DNA of 5,544 nucleotides from JBFISM01 sp041608535 (GTDB lineage Bacteria > Actinomycetota > Acidimicrobiia > Spongiisociales > UBA5794), in the NCBI GenBank assembly GCA_041608535.1, contig JBFISM010000181.1, positions 1 through 5,544 of the forward strand, read 5' to 3'. Position 1 is the first letter of the stretch; each line of letters opens with the position of its first letter. The notes under the pieces were generated by a model. That model was given only the letters and a program-made list of their open reading frames with translations, was not told where the DNA came from and did no database searches. This document shows, piece by piece, positions 1-5,048 of this stretch. A program made the translations under genes and the position numbers.

Positions 1-1
1 G

Positions 2-403
2 GAGCGGCGCCACGACCTGGTGACCACGTCGTGGTGGAAGGAGGAGCGCAACGGCGTGTTCATCGACTACAACCAGAACGCCTGGGACAAGACGATCGCC
101 AGCGCCTACTCCGTGCGCCACACCGGTCTCGTCTCGGCACCGTTCCGCTGGGATGAGCTGGACACGATCGATCACACCGAACTCGACCTGGCGTCATTCC
201 GCGAGCGCTACGCCGAGGTCGGTGACCTGACGGAGGGAATGGACGACCAGCAGGACCGGCTCGAGCCCGTCCTGGAGATGGTTGCGGCCGACGAGGCCAA
301 CGGGATCGGCGACGCCCCCTGGCCGCCCCACTATCCGAAGATGCCCGGCGAGCCACCTCGGGTGCAGCCTTCGAAGAAGGTGGCCGAGAACTGGGACCAG
401 TGA
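2..403 (+). CDS. LigD-like primase-polymerase (PolDom) protein, C-terminal part, 5' truncated
   Basis: The reading frame is open from base 2 to the TGA at 401-403 and gives 133 visible residues; the true start lies left of the window. The segment VFIDYNQN at visible residues 19-26, followed by TIASAYSVR and then VSAPFRWDEL, is typical of the DNA ligase D polymerase domain (archaeo-eukaryotic primase fold). The Asp in VFID (visible residue 22, codon 65-67) corresponds by family knowledge to the third metal-binding aspartate; the other two would lie upstream. The tail APWPPHYPKMPGEPPRVQPS resembles the end of mycobacterial stand-alone PolDom proteins. The protein stops shortly after this tail, so no ligase domain is fused downstream. 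Such enzymes add ribo- or deoxynucleotides during end-joining or gap repair in the cytoplasm, as known for the family. An N-terminal fusion cannot be excluded. The gene converges on the next one. Confidence 0.88.
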   Translation, partial: ERRHDLVTTSWWKEERNGVFIDYNQNAWDKTIASAYSVRHTGLVSAPFRWDELDTIDHTELDLASFRERYAEVGDLTEGMDDQQDRLEPVLEMVAADEANGIGDAPWPPHYPKMPGEPPRVQPSKKVAENWDQ

Positions 404-433
404 CCCGGCGCAGTGGCAGAACGTGCCGTCGGG
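404..433. terminator. Possible bidirectional hairpin between convergent stop codons
   Basis: The 30 bp between the two convergent stops can fold. An outer stem pairs CCCGGC (404-409) with GTCGGG (428-433), including one G-T wobble. An inner stem pairs GGCA (415-418) with TGCC (424-427) around the loop GAACG, leaving a 5-nt bulge on the left side. No T tract follows on either strand, so this is not a classical intrinsic terminator. Its position is the main support. Confidence 0.3.
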
Positions 434-1657
434 TCAGCCGACCGCTGCCGTGATGCGGTCCTTGCTGCGCAGCCACGCGAGAGACAGCACGAACGCGACC
501 GCCGCCACCGCCAGCGCCAGCCACCACATGGTGTCGTAGGCACCCGACGGCGTCGATGCTGCGTCGGCGGTCTGGCCGTAGATGGGTGGGGCGATCCCGA
601 GACCCGCGAGAAACCCGAGCACCACGACGCCCGAGGCGCGCCCGGCGCGTTGCGGCCCGGCGTCGGCCATGACGGCGAGCATGCCTGGTGCGTTCCACGA
701 CTGCACGCTGAGCCCCAAGAGCACCGCTCCCGGCCAAGCGAGATAGGAGCGGCTCGGCGAGGCGGCAAGCATGACGAGCGCACCCACGACCGTGATCGCT
801 GCTATGAGGGCGAGCGCCTCGCCGAACGCCAGCCGTGGCTCAGCCCACCGCGCCCAGGCGATCCGCCCGATGAAAGCGCTCAACCCGATGACAGCTCCTA
901 CGAGTCCGGCTGCGGTGGCCGACATGCCGATGTCCTCCTCGGCGAAGAGCGGTACGAGGAACCCGGTGGCGCCGGCCATTCCCAGGAGAAGGCCGTACAC
1001 GGTGAGCCACTTGACGCTTCCGGGAAGGGGATCGGCGGACCGATGTGCACCGGGATGGCCGCGGTGTGGGGCGTCGTCGGGAAGAAAGCGCAGGCTGACC
1101 GGGATGAAGACAGCGATGAGCGCACCCATGAGCACCATCGTCCATCGCCAGCCGAACGTGGCGGCGCCCCATGGGATCGTCACCCCGCTGACGAACGTTG
1201 CCGCCTGGACGCCGGACTGCTTGATGCCGGTGACGGTGCCGCGCCCTCCGGGCGGCACATGATGGGTGATGAGCTTGTTGGTAGCTGGATTCGATGCCGC
1301 CTGGCTGAAGCTGGCGATCACGGCACCGATGAACAGAAAGCCGAAGGCCGGAGCGATCGACATGGCGAAAAACGACAGGGCGCCAGTAGCAAACACTGCC
1401 ACCAATGTCCACCGGCCTCCATACCGATCGGCGATTCTTCCCCAGCTCGGCGAGACCGCTGCACCGAACACGATGGAGGCCGTGAGAAGCAAGCCGAACT
1501 GACGGCGGGAGATCCCAAACTCGTCGAGGAGTGAGCTGGCGAAGAAGCCGAGCGACGTCGCCATCAGGGTGCCGGCGGCCATCGCGGAAAGCAGCAGCCC
1601 ACCGAAAGCGCTCCGGTTGAGACGTCCCGGCTGGGGCGGATTGTCCACCATGCTCAT
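434..1657 (-). CDS. MFS permease (12-TM type), substrate unknown
   Basis: This is a 407-residue integral membrane transporter of the major facilitator superfamily, normal in length for a 12-helix permease. Hydrophobic segments recur along the whole protein, for example about residues 17-40, 55-71, 83-118, 147-189, 217-237, 247-266, 279-299, 308-318, 343-359 and 377-395. The loop between helices 2 and 3 carries GRIADRYGGRW (residues 73-83), matching MFS motif A. GIKQSG at 144-149 followed by glycine-rich sequence resembles the antiporter-type helix-5 motif. A cytoplasmic-type loop rich in His and charged residues (about 192-214) separates the two halves. The start at 1657 is chosen because GAGGAG (1665-1670 on the minus strand) sits 7 nt upstream; an ATG at 1651 is also possible. 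The frame extends upstream to 1789, but that part is Arg/Pro-rich and unlike an MFS N-terminus. Drug or metabolite efflux is possible; the substrate cannot be told from sequence. Confidence 0.88.
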   Translation of the reverse strand: MSMVDNPPQPGRLNRSAFGGLLLSAMAAGTLMATSLGFFASSLLDEFGISRRQFGLLLTASIVFGAAVSPSWGRIADRYGGRWTLVAVFATGALSFFAMSIAPAFGFLFIGAVIASFSQAASNPATNKLITHHVPPGGRGTVTGIKQSGVQAATFVSGVTIPWGAATFGWRWTMVLMGALIAVFIPVSLRFLPDDAPHRGHPGAHRSADPLPGSVKWLTVYGLLLGMAGATGFLVPLFAEEDIGMSATAAGLVGAVIGLSAFIGRIAWARWAEPRLAFGEALALIAAITVVGALVMLAASPSRSYLAWPGAVLLGLSVQSWNAPGMLAVMADAGPQRAGRASGVVVLGFLAGLGIAPPIYGQTADAASTPSGAYDTMWWLALAVAAVAFVLSLAWLRSKDRITAAVG

Positions 1658-1664
1658 ACCCGCT

Positions 1665-1670
1665 CTCCTC
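1665..1670 (-). promoter_or_regulatory. Shine-Dalgarno site for the minus-strand MFS permease
   Basis: On the minus strand this reads GAGGAG, 7 nt before the ATG at 1657. It is the strongest ribosome binding site in the area and fixes the start 44 codons inside the longest open frame. Confidence 0.75.
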
Positions 1671-1702
1671 GGTGGCAGGCGAACCTGTGGTGTAGTGGGG
1701 GG

Positions 1703-1708
1703 AGTATA
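1703..1708 (-). promoter_or_regulatory. Possible -10 element (TATACT) for the minus-strand MFS permease
   Basis: The minus strand reads TATACT, close to a sigma-70-type -10 consensus in an otherwise GC-rich stretch, about 45 nt upstream of the chosen start. No good -35 lies at 16-18 nt; the nearest weak candidate, TTCCGA at 1729-1734, is 20 nt away. The assignment is tentative. Confidence 0.3.
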
Positions 1709-1902
1709 CGAATCCGCCGCGCGACGCTTCGGAAGGCGGCGCTGCGGCCTATCGTCTCGTCGCCGCACGGTGGCGTTCCGACTGCGCATCCCGGAGAAGA
1801 GCGTGGGTGAGATCGGACATCACAGGCGAGGCAACTGCGACGCCCATCACGTATCGCCCATCCTCAATCCGTCGAGCACCCCGACGGCGGCGCCGAACTG
1901 AG

Positions 1903-3075
1903 ATGAAATGGCTCCGGTCCTCTCCGCAAGCACCGGCGACGGCGGCACTCGCCGTCACGTTCGCCGCCAACGGTGCGTTCATCTTCGCCTGGCTGGCCCG
2001 GCTCCCCGATGTCCAGACCAAGCTCGGTATCGACATCCCCACGCTCGCCTGGATCGCATTCGCCGTATCGGCGGGCGGCGTCATCGGGTCGCACCTGGCG
2101 GCGACTGTGATGGCACGGTACGGCACCACCCTCACCACATCTGGCGGCGCCGTGGCTGCGCTGGCCGGAACGGCACTAGCTGCTGTGACGACCAGCGTGG
2201 AGGTGGTGATCGTCGCCATCGCCGTGGCCGGTGTCGGAGACGGGCTCCAGGACGTGGGGATGAACGCTTCGGCGGTGAGCCACCAATCTCGGCTCGGCCG
2301 CCCGATCTTGCAGCGCCTCCATGGGTTCTGGAGTGGCGGAGCCCTCCTCGGCGCCGGTGTCGCCGCCGCCGCAGCGATGTTGCGGCTACCGCTGGCGGTG
2401 CACATCGTCGGATTCAACCTCGTGCTACTGCTCGTCCAGATCCCGGCGCTGCGGGCCCTGCCCGAAGAGCGGGATCCCGCAGGGATCGGACGACCGCGCA
2501 TGTCCCGCCTCGCCCGACTTCGTAACCAACCCGAGATGCGACAAGCAGTGACGATCATCGGGGTCCTGGTGCTGCTGGCGGCAGTGATCGAGGGAATACC
2601 CTCGGAGTGGCCTCCGGTGCTGCTCGCCAACGAGCGCGGGGTGGCAACAGGAGCGGCCGCGGTGGCTGCCGTGCTGTATCTCGGGGCGGGAGCGGCGGCC
2701 CGCATGGCCGGCGACCATCTCATCGCTCGCTACGGCACGGACACGGTGCTCACCGGCGGCCTCGGGCTCGCGGTCCTCGGCTCCATCGCAGGTTTCGGGA
2801 TCGCATCGCCGGCTGCCGTGTATCTGGGCGTTGTCGCCATGGGAGCCGGGGCCGCTTTCATGTTTCCGGTGCTGTTCATGCTCGCCGGTGAAGACGAAGC
2901 CATCGGGCCCGGGGATGGGGCGGCCCTGGTGAGCACAGTGGGCAGGATCGGGTTCATCCTGTACCCACCGCTGATCGCGATTCTCGAGCCCATGGTGGGC
3001 CTCGGGGTCACGTTACAGCTCGCCGCCATTGCCGGTCTTGCCGCGCTCACCATCGTGTGGACACGCCTTCGCTGA
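1903..3075 (+). CDS. MFS permease, YbjJ-like family
   Basis: This is a 390-residue membrane transporter when started at ATG 1903. The N-terminal helix ends in FIFAWLARLPDVQTKLG (residues 26-42). The centre has the run GDGLQDVGMNASAV (112-125), then LGRPILQRLHGFWSGGALLGA (131-151). This layout is characteristic of the YbjJ-type MFS group, whose members carry a DxxMNAxxV stretch and a later E-G-x-x-x-x-W segment (here EGIPSEWPPVL, 230-240). About twelve hydrophobic segments are spread across two halves, divided by a basic loop near 185-213. YbjJ relatives are poorly characterised, so the substrate is unknown. Start choice is uncertain. The GTG at 1807 has a better ribosome binding site (GGAGAAG, 7 nt away) but adds 32 Arg-rich residues with weaker G/C bias at third positions. 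It lies 65 bp before the MBL-Rieske gene on the same strand, so co-transcription is plausible. Confidence 0.87.
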   Translation: MKWLRSSPQAPATAALAVTFAANGAFIFAWLARLPDVQTKLGIDIPTLAWIAFAVSAGGVIGSHLAATVMARYGTTLTTSGGAVAALAGTALAAVTTSVEVVIVAIAVAGVGDGLQDVGMNASAVSHQSRLGRPILQRLHGFWSGGALLGAGVAAAAAMLRLPLAVHIVGFNLVLLLVQIPALRALPEERDPAGIGRPRMSRLARLRNQPEMRQAVTIIGVLVLLAAVIEGIPSEWPPVLLANERGVATGAAAVAAVLYLGAGAAARMAGDHLIARYGTDTVLTGGLGLAVLGSIAGFGIASPAAVYLGVVAMGAGAAFMFPVLFMLAGEDEAIGPGDGAALVSTVGRIGFILYPPLIAILEPMVGLGVTLQLAAIAGLAALTIVWTRLR

Positions 3076-3140
3076 TCGCTGCCGACTAGCGGCTGAGCAG
3101 AAGTCCTCTAGGGTGCGAGCGGCCGGTTGGCTGGTGACGC

Positions 3141-4682
3141 ATGAGAGTTCAATCGCTGGGACACGCCGGACTACGCATCGACGTCGGGGAAACCCGCATC
3201 GTCTGTGATCCGTGGTTCTCTCCGGAGGGCGCTTTCCAGGCGTCGTGGCATCAGTACCCGGACAACGAATCGCAGCTGTCCGCAGCACTCGACGAACCGA
3301 CCGCAATCCTGATATCCCACGAGCACATGGACCACGTCGACCCGTGGTTCCTCGCTCGAGCACCCGGCAACATACCCGTGGTGTGCCCTCGCTACCCGTC
3401 GCCGGCGCTGCGTCACAAGATCCTCGCCGGAGGGCTCCGGCCGATCATCGAGCTCGATGCCTGGGAGCACTACCGCATCGGCGATGTCTCGGTGTTCTTC
3501 GTCGGCGAGGAATCGCCCATGAACCACGACTCGGCCATGGTCATCACGAGCAACGGGACCACGCTGCTCAACATGAACGACGCCCGGCTCACCACGGCCC
3601 AGATCCGACGCATCGAGCGTGAGATCGACAACCGGATCGAGCTGCTGTTCCTCCAGGCGGCCGGGGCGTCGTGGTTCCCGATCTGTTACGAGTACGACGC
3701 CGAACGGCAGCGCACCCTGGCCATGAGCAAGCGGGACGCCAAGCTGCGCTACGTGGAGCGCATGATGGCCGCCACCGGAGCCCGCATCGCCTTTCCCTTC
3801 GCCGGGCCGCCCGCATTTCTCGACGACGAGCTCATGTGGATAAACGACCAGATGGGTCCGGAGGGCATCTTCCCCGATCAAGAACAGGCGATCGACTGGC
3901 TCGCCGACCAGACCGCCGGGCCCACCGAGCTGCTCCTGCCCGGAGACGTCTGGGAGGACACCACACGCCGCCGGATCGCCAACCCGGAGTGGGAAGGGTT
4001 CTCCTTCGACGACCGAGGCGACTACCTGGATGAGTACGCCGCCCGGCGCACGAGCAGCATCGCTGCCGTGAAGGAGCGCCACCCGTGGCCCGACTCCTCA
4101 CTGTGGGAGGACTTCGCCGTCTACTTCGAGCGAGTGCTCGAGATGAGCCCGTATTTCAACGAGCACATCGGCATCCGCGTCGGATTCGACATCTCCGGAC
4201 CCGGAGGCGGTCGCTGGGCCGTGGATTTCCGGCAAGGGCAGCGCGGAGTGTTTCCCGATTTCGGCGATCCGCACTACGTCTATCGCTTCGAGTCTCGCTG
4301 GCTACCCGATCTCCTCAAGGGTGCGGTTCCCTGGGAGGATTTCTTCCTGAGCTGCCGGTTCCGGGCCTGGCGCAGCCCCGACGTCTACAACGATCATCTC
4401 CTCGGACTGCTCAAGTTCGCCTGGCCCGATGCGCTCGATGCCGTCGAGACCTTCGAGACGCGGGACCCCAGCGAGGATCGCATAGTCATCCGCTCGATCG
4501 AGGGCGCAACGTATCTCGTCCAGCGCTACTGCCCGCACGCCGGACAGGATCTCGAAGAGACGGGCGAAGCCGTAGAAGGCGGCATCCTCCGCTGCCTCGG
4601 CCATCACTACGAGTTCGACCTCGAAACCGGCCAATGCATCAACGGCAAATCCCGCCCCCTCCAGGTCGAACGCCTCACCTGA
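3141..4682 (+). CDS. Metallo-beta-lactamase fold / Rieske [2Fe-2S] fusion protein (CMAH-like domains, reversed order)
   Basis: This 513-residue protein is probably cytoplasmic, as no signal peptide or membrane helix is seen. Residues 1 to about 270 form a metallo-beta-lactamase (MBL) domain: the opening VQSLGHAGLRID, then SHEHMDHVD at 59-67 giving HxHxDH ligands H60, H62, D64 and H65, H129 in MNHDSAM, and LLNMNDA (142-148) with D147. LFLQAAGASWFPICYEYD (169-186) recalls the MBL part of CMP-N-acetylneuraminate hydroxylase. Residues about 320-440 are a soluble alpha/beta-looking segment I do not recognise. Residues about 445-513 are a Rieske domain: C464-P-H466, 18 residues, then C485-L-G-H488, the CxH/CxxH pattern that binds a [2Fe-2S] cluster. 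In animal CMAH the Rieske domain is N-terminal; here it is C-terminal. An iron-dependent oxygenase or hydroxylase role is inferred, with unknown substrate. The start has a weak GGTGA site at 3133-3137; the next upstream in-frame sequence looks non-coding. Confidence 0.88.
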   Translation: MRVQSLGHAGLRIDVGETRIVCDPWFSPEGAFQASWHQYPDNESQLSAALDEPTAILISHEHMDHVDPWFLARAPGNIPVVCPRYPSPALRHKILAGGLRPIIELDAWEHYRIGDVSVFFVGEESPMNHDSAMVITSNGTTLLNMNDARLTTAQIRRIEREIDNRIELLFLQAAGASWFPICYEYDAERQRTLAMSKRDAKLRYVERMMAATGARIAFPFAGPPAFLDDELMWINDQMGPEGIFPDQEQAIDWLADQTAGPTELLLPGDVWEDTTRRRIANPEWEGFSFDDRGDYLDEYAARRTSSIAAVKERHPWPDSSLWEDFAVYFERVLEMSPYFNEHIGIRVGFDISGPGGGRWAVDFRQGQRGVFPDFGDPHYVYRFESRWLPDLLKGAVPWEDFFLSCRFRAWRSPDVYNDHLLGLLKFAWPDALDAVETFETRDPSEDRIVIRSIEGATYLVQRYCPHAGQDLEETGEAVEGGILRCLGHHYEFDLETGQCINGKSRPLQVERLT

Positions 4683-4689
4683 GGTGGCG
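4671..4689. terminator. Hairpin spanning the stop codon of the MBL-Rieske gene
   Basis: CGCC (4671-4674) pairs with GGCG (4686-4689), and ACC (4677-4679) pairs with GGT (4683-4685). A 2-nt bulge lies on the left arm and the TGA stop codon forms the three-base loop. No T tract follows. It could act as a weak terminator or an mRNA 3' structure, or be a by-chance fold in GC-rich sequence. Confidence 0.25.
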
Positions 4690-4780
4690 CCTCGGCGGCG
4701 GGGGAATGATCCATAGCGGGAGCAGCGCGGCTGCGGAGCTCGAGTAGGGGGACTGTCGTTCGCCCACGGATGTTCGAGGG

Positions 4781-4950
4781 ATGCTGGCGAAGGAGAGGGT
4801 TGGTGGAGCCCACGGACGAGGTTCGACCGGCGCCGAAGGTGGACGGCGCATGCTGGTGAAGGAGGGAGGTGAGTGAGTCCCCGGACGGCTTCGACCGGAG
4901 GTGATTGCGGCCGGCGGATGCTGGCGAACGAGAACGAGCCGGATGCGGTC
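4781..4950. repeat. Degenerate tandem repeat, 68/69-bp period, three copies (last one partial)
   Basis: Copies begin with ATGCTGGYGAA at 4781, 4850 and 4918, spacings of 69 and 68 bp. The first two copies also share GAAGGAG after the start, a CCCxCGGACG block (4809-4818 and 4879-4887, roughly) and TTCGACCGG (4822-4830 and 4890-4898), ending in CGGCG. The third copy keeps ATGCTGGCGAA and then decays. A separate CCCACGGA at 4763-4770 suggests a more worn element before the first copy. On the minus strand each copy reads like a SFxSIRR peptide, but the 68-bp step breaks the frame and no ribosome site is present. I therefore treat this as an intergenic repeat. It fills much of the 366-bp gap before the DUF222 gene. 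Confidence 0.6.
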
Positions 4951-4957
4951 TCCTGTC

Positions 4958-4973
4958 TCCAAGACATCTTGGA
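4958..4973. promoter_or_regulatory. 16-bp perfect palindrome, candidate operator
   Basis: TCCAAGA (4958-4964) and TCTTGGA (4967-4973) form a perfect 7-bp inverted repeat with a 2-nt centre. The centre is too short for an RNA hairpin loop, so a site for a dimeric DNA-binding protein is the likelier reading. It lies about 75-90 nt upstream of the DUF222 gene start in a locally AT-richer patch. The binding protein is unknown and no regulator gene is present in the window. Confidence 0.4.
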
Positions 4974-4989
4974 AATCCTCAGAATTTCC
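4971..4989. repeat. Hairpin GGAAAT / ATTTCC overlapping the palindrome
   Basis: GGAAAT (4971-4976) pairs with ATTTCC (4984-4989) around a 7-nt loop. It shares its first three bases with the right arm of the palindrome at 4958-4973, so the two folds exclude each other if transcribed. Function is unknown; it may be part of a regulatory region. Confidence 0.35.
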
Positions 4990-4990
4990 G

Positions 4991-5036
4991 TGTCACGGGT
5001 GGGTTTTCGACCGGTTTCTTGTCACACCTGGTTGAG
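4991..5036 (+). promoter_or_regulatory. Putative control region of the DUF222 gene with repeated TGTCAC
   Basis: TGTCAC occurs at 4991-4996 and again at 5020-5025, 29 bp apart, each followed by a TGG-containing stretch. TTGTCA at 5019-5024 matches five of six bases of the TTGACA -35 consensus, but no acceptable -10 is found at the usual distance before the start codons. TTCGACCGG, also found in the upstream tandem repeat, recurs at 5006-5014. Promoter assignment is tentative. Confidence 0.3.
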
Positions 5037-5048
5037 ATGATGTGGTGT

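Larger units (their letters stand above)
1658..1902. other. Divergent intergenic region between two MFS genes
   Basis: This 245-bp stretch lies between the two divergently read permeases and should hold both promoters. Apart from the ribosome binding site and the TATACT hexamer on the minus strand, it contains GGAGAAG (1793-1799) 7 nt before a GTG at 1807, which opens an in-frame extension of the second permease. I found no convincing -35/-10 pair for the plus-strand gene and no clear operator palindrome. Open frames across it are low-complexity Arg/Pro/Ser sequence and look like shadows. Confidence 0.5.

Noticed and set aside
413..1534. A 373-codon open frame on the plus strand opposite the first MFS permease
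   Set aside because: It is charged, low-complexity Arg/Gly/Asp-rich sequence with no family resemblance, and it is fully antisense to a clear permease with a good ribosome binding site. High-GC DNA commonly leaves such frames open.
1750..1755. TATCGT as a -10 box for the second MFS permease
   Set aside because: The best upstream hexamer (TTCGGA at 1728-1733) matches the -35 consensus at only about half its positions, so support is too weak.
1749..2723. A 324-codon open frame on the minus strand opposite the second MFS permease
   Set aside because: It is rich in Ala/Ser/Thr/Pro/Arg without domain signatures; the plus-strand permease explains the region.
3171..4082. A 303-codon open frame on the minus strand opposite the MBL-Rieske gene
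   Set aside because: It is a shadow of the real gene: no recognisable motif, and the opposite strand carries intact MBL ligands throughout.
4771..4780. TGTTCGA as a possible LexA (SOS) half-site
   Set aside because: The partner half-site at the required spacing (actinobacterial TCGAAC-N4-GTTCGA type) is absent.
4781..4950. The tandem repeat as a possible CRISPR array
   Set aside because: The copies are degenerate over the entire 68/69-bp unit with no conserved short repeat separated by unique spacers, and no cas genes are near.
4302..4967. Minus-strand frames over the repeat region whose translations repeat a SFxSIRR-like peptide
   Set aside because: The peptide repetition simply mirrors the DNA repeat. 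One repeat step is 68 bp and breaks the frame, one frame continues deep into the MBL-Rieske gene, and no ribosome binding site was seen.
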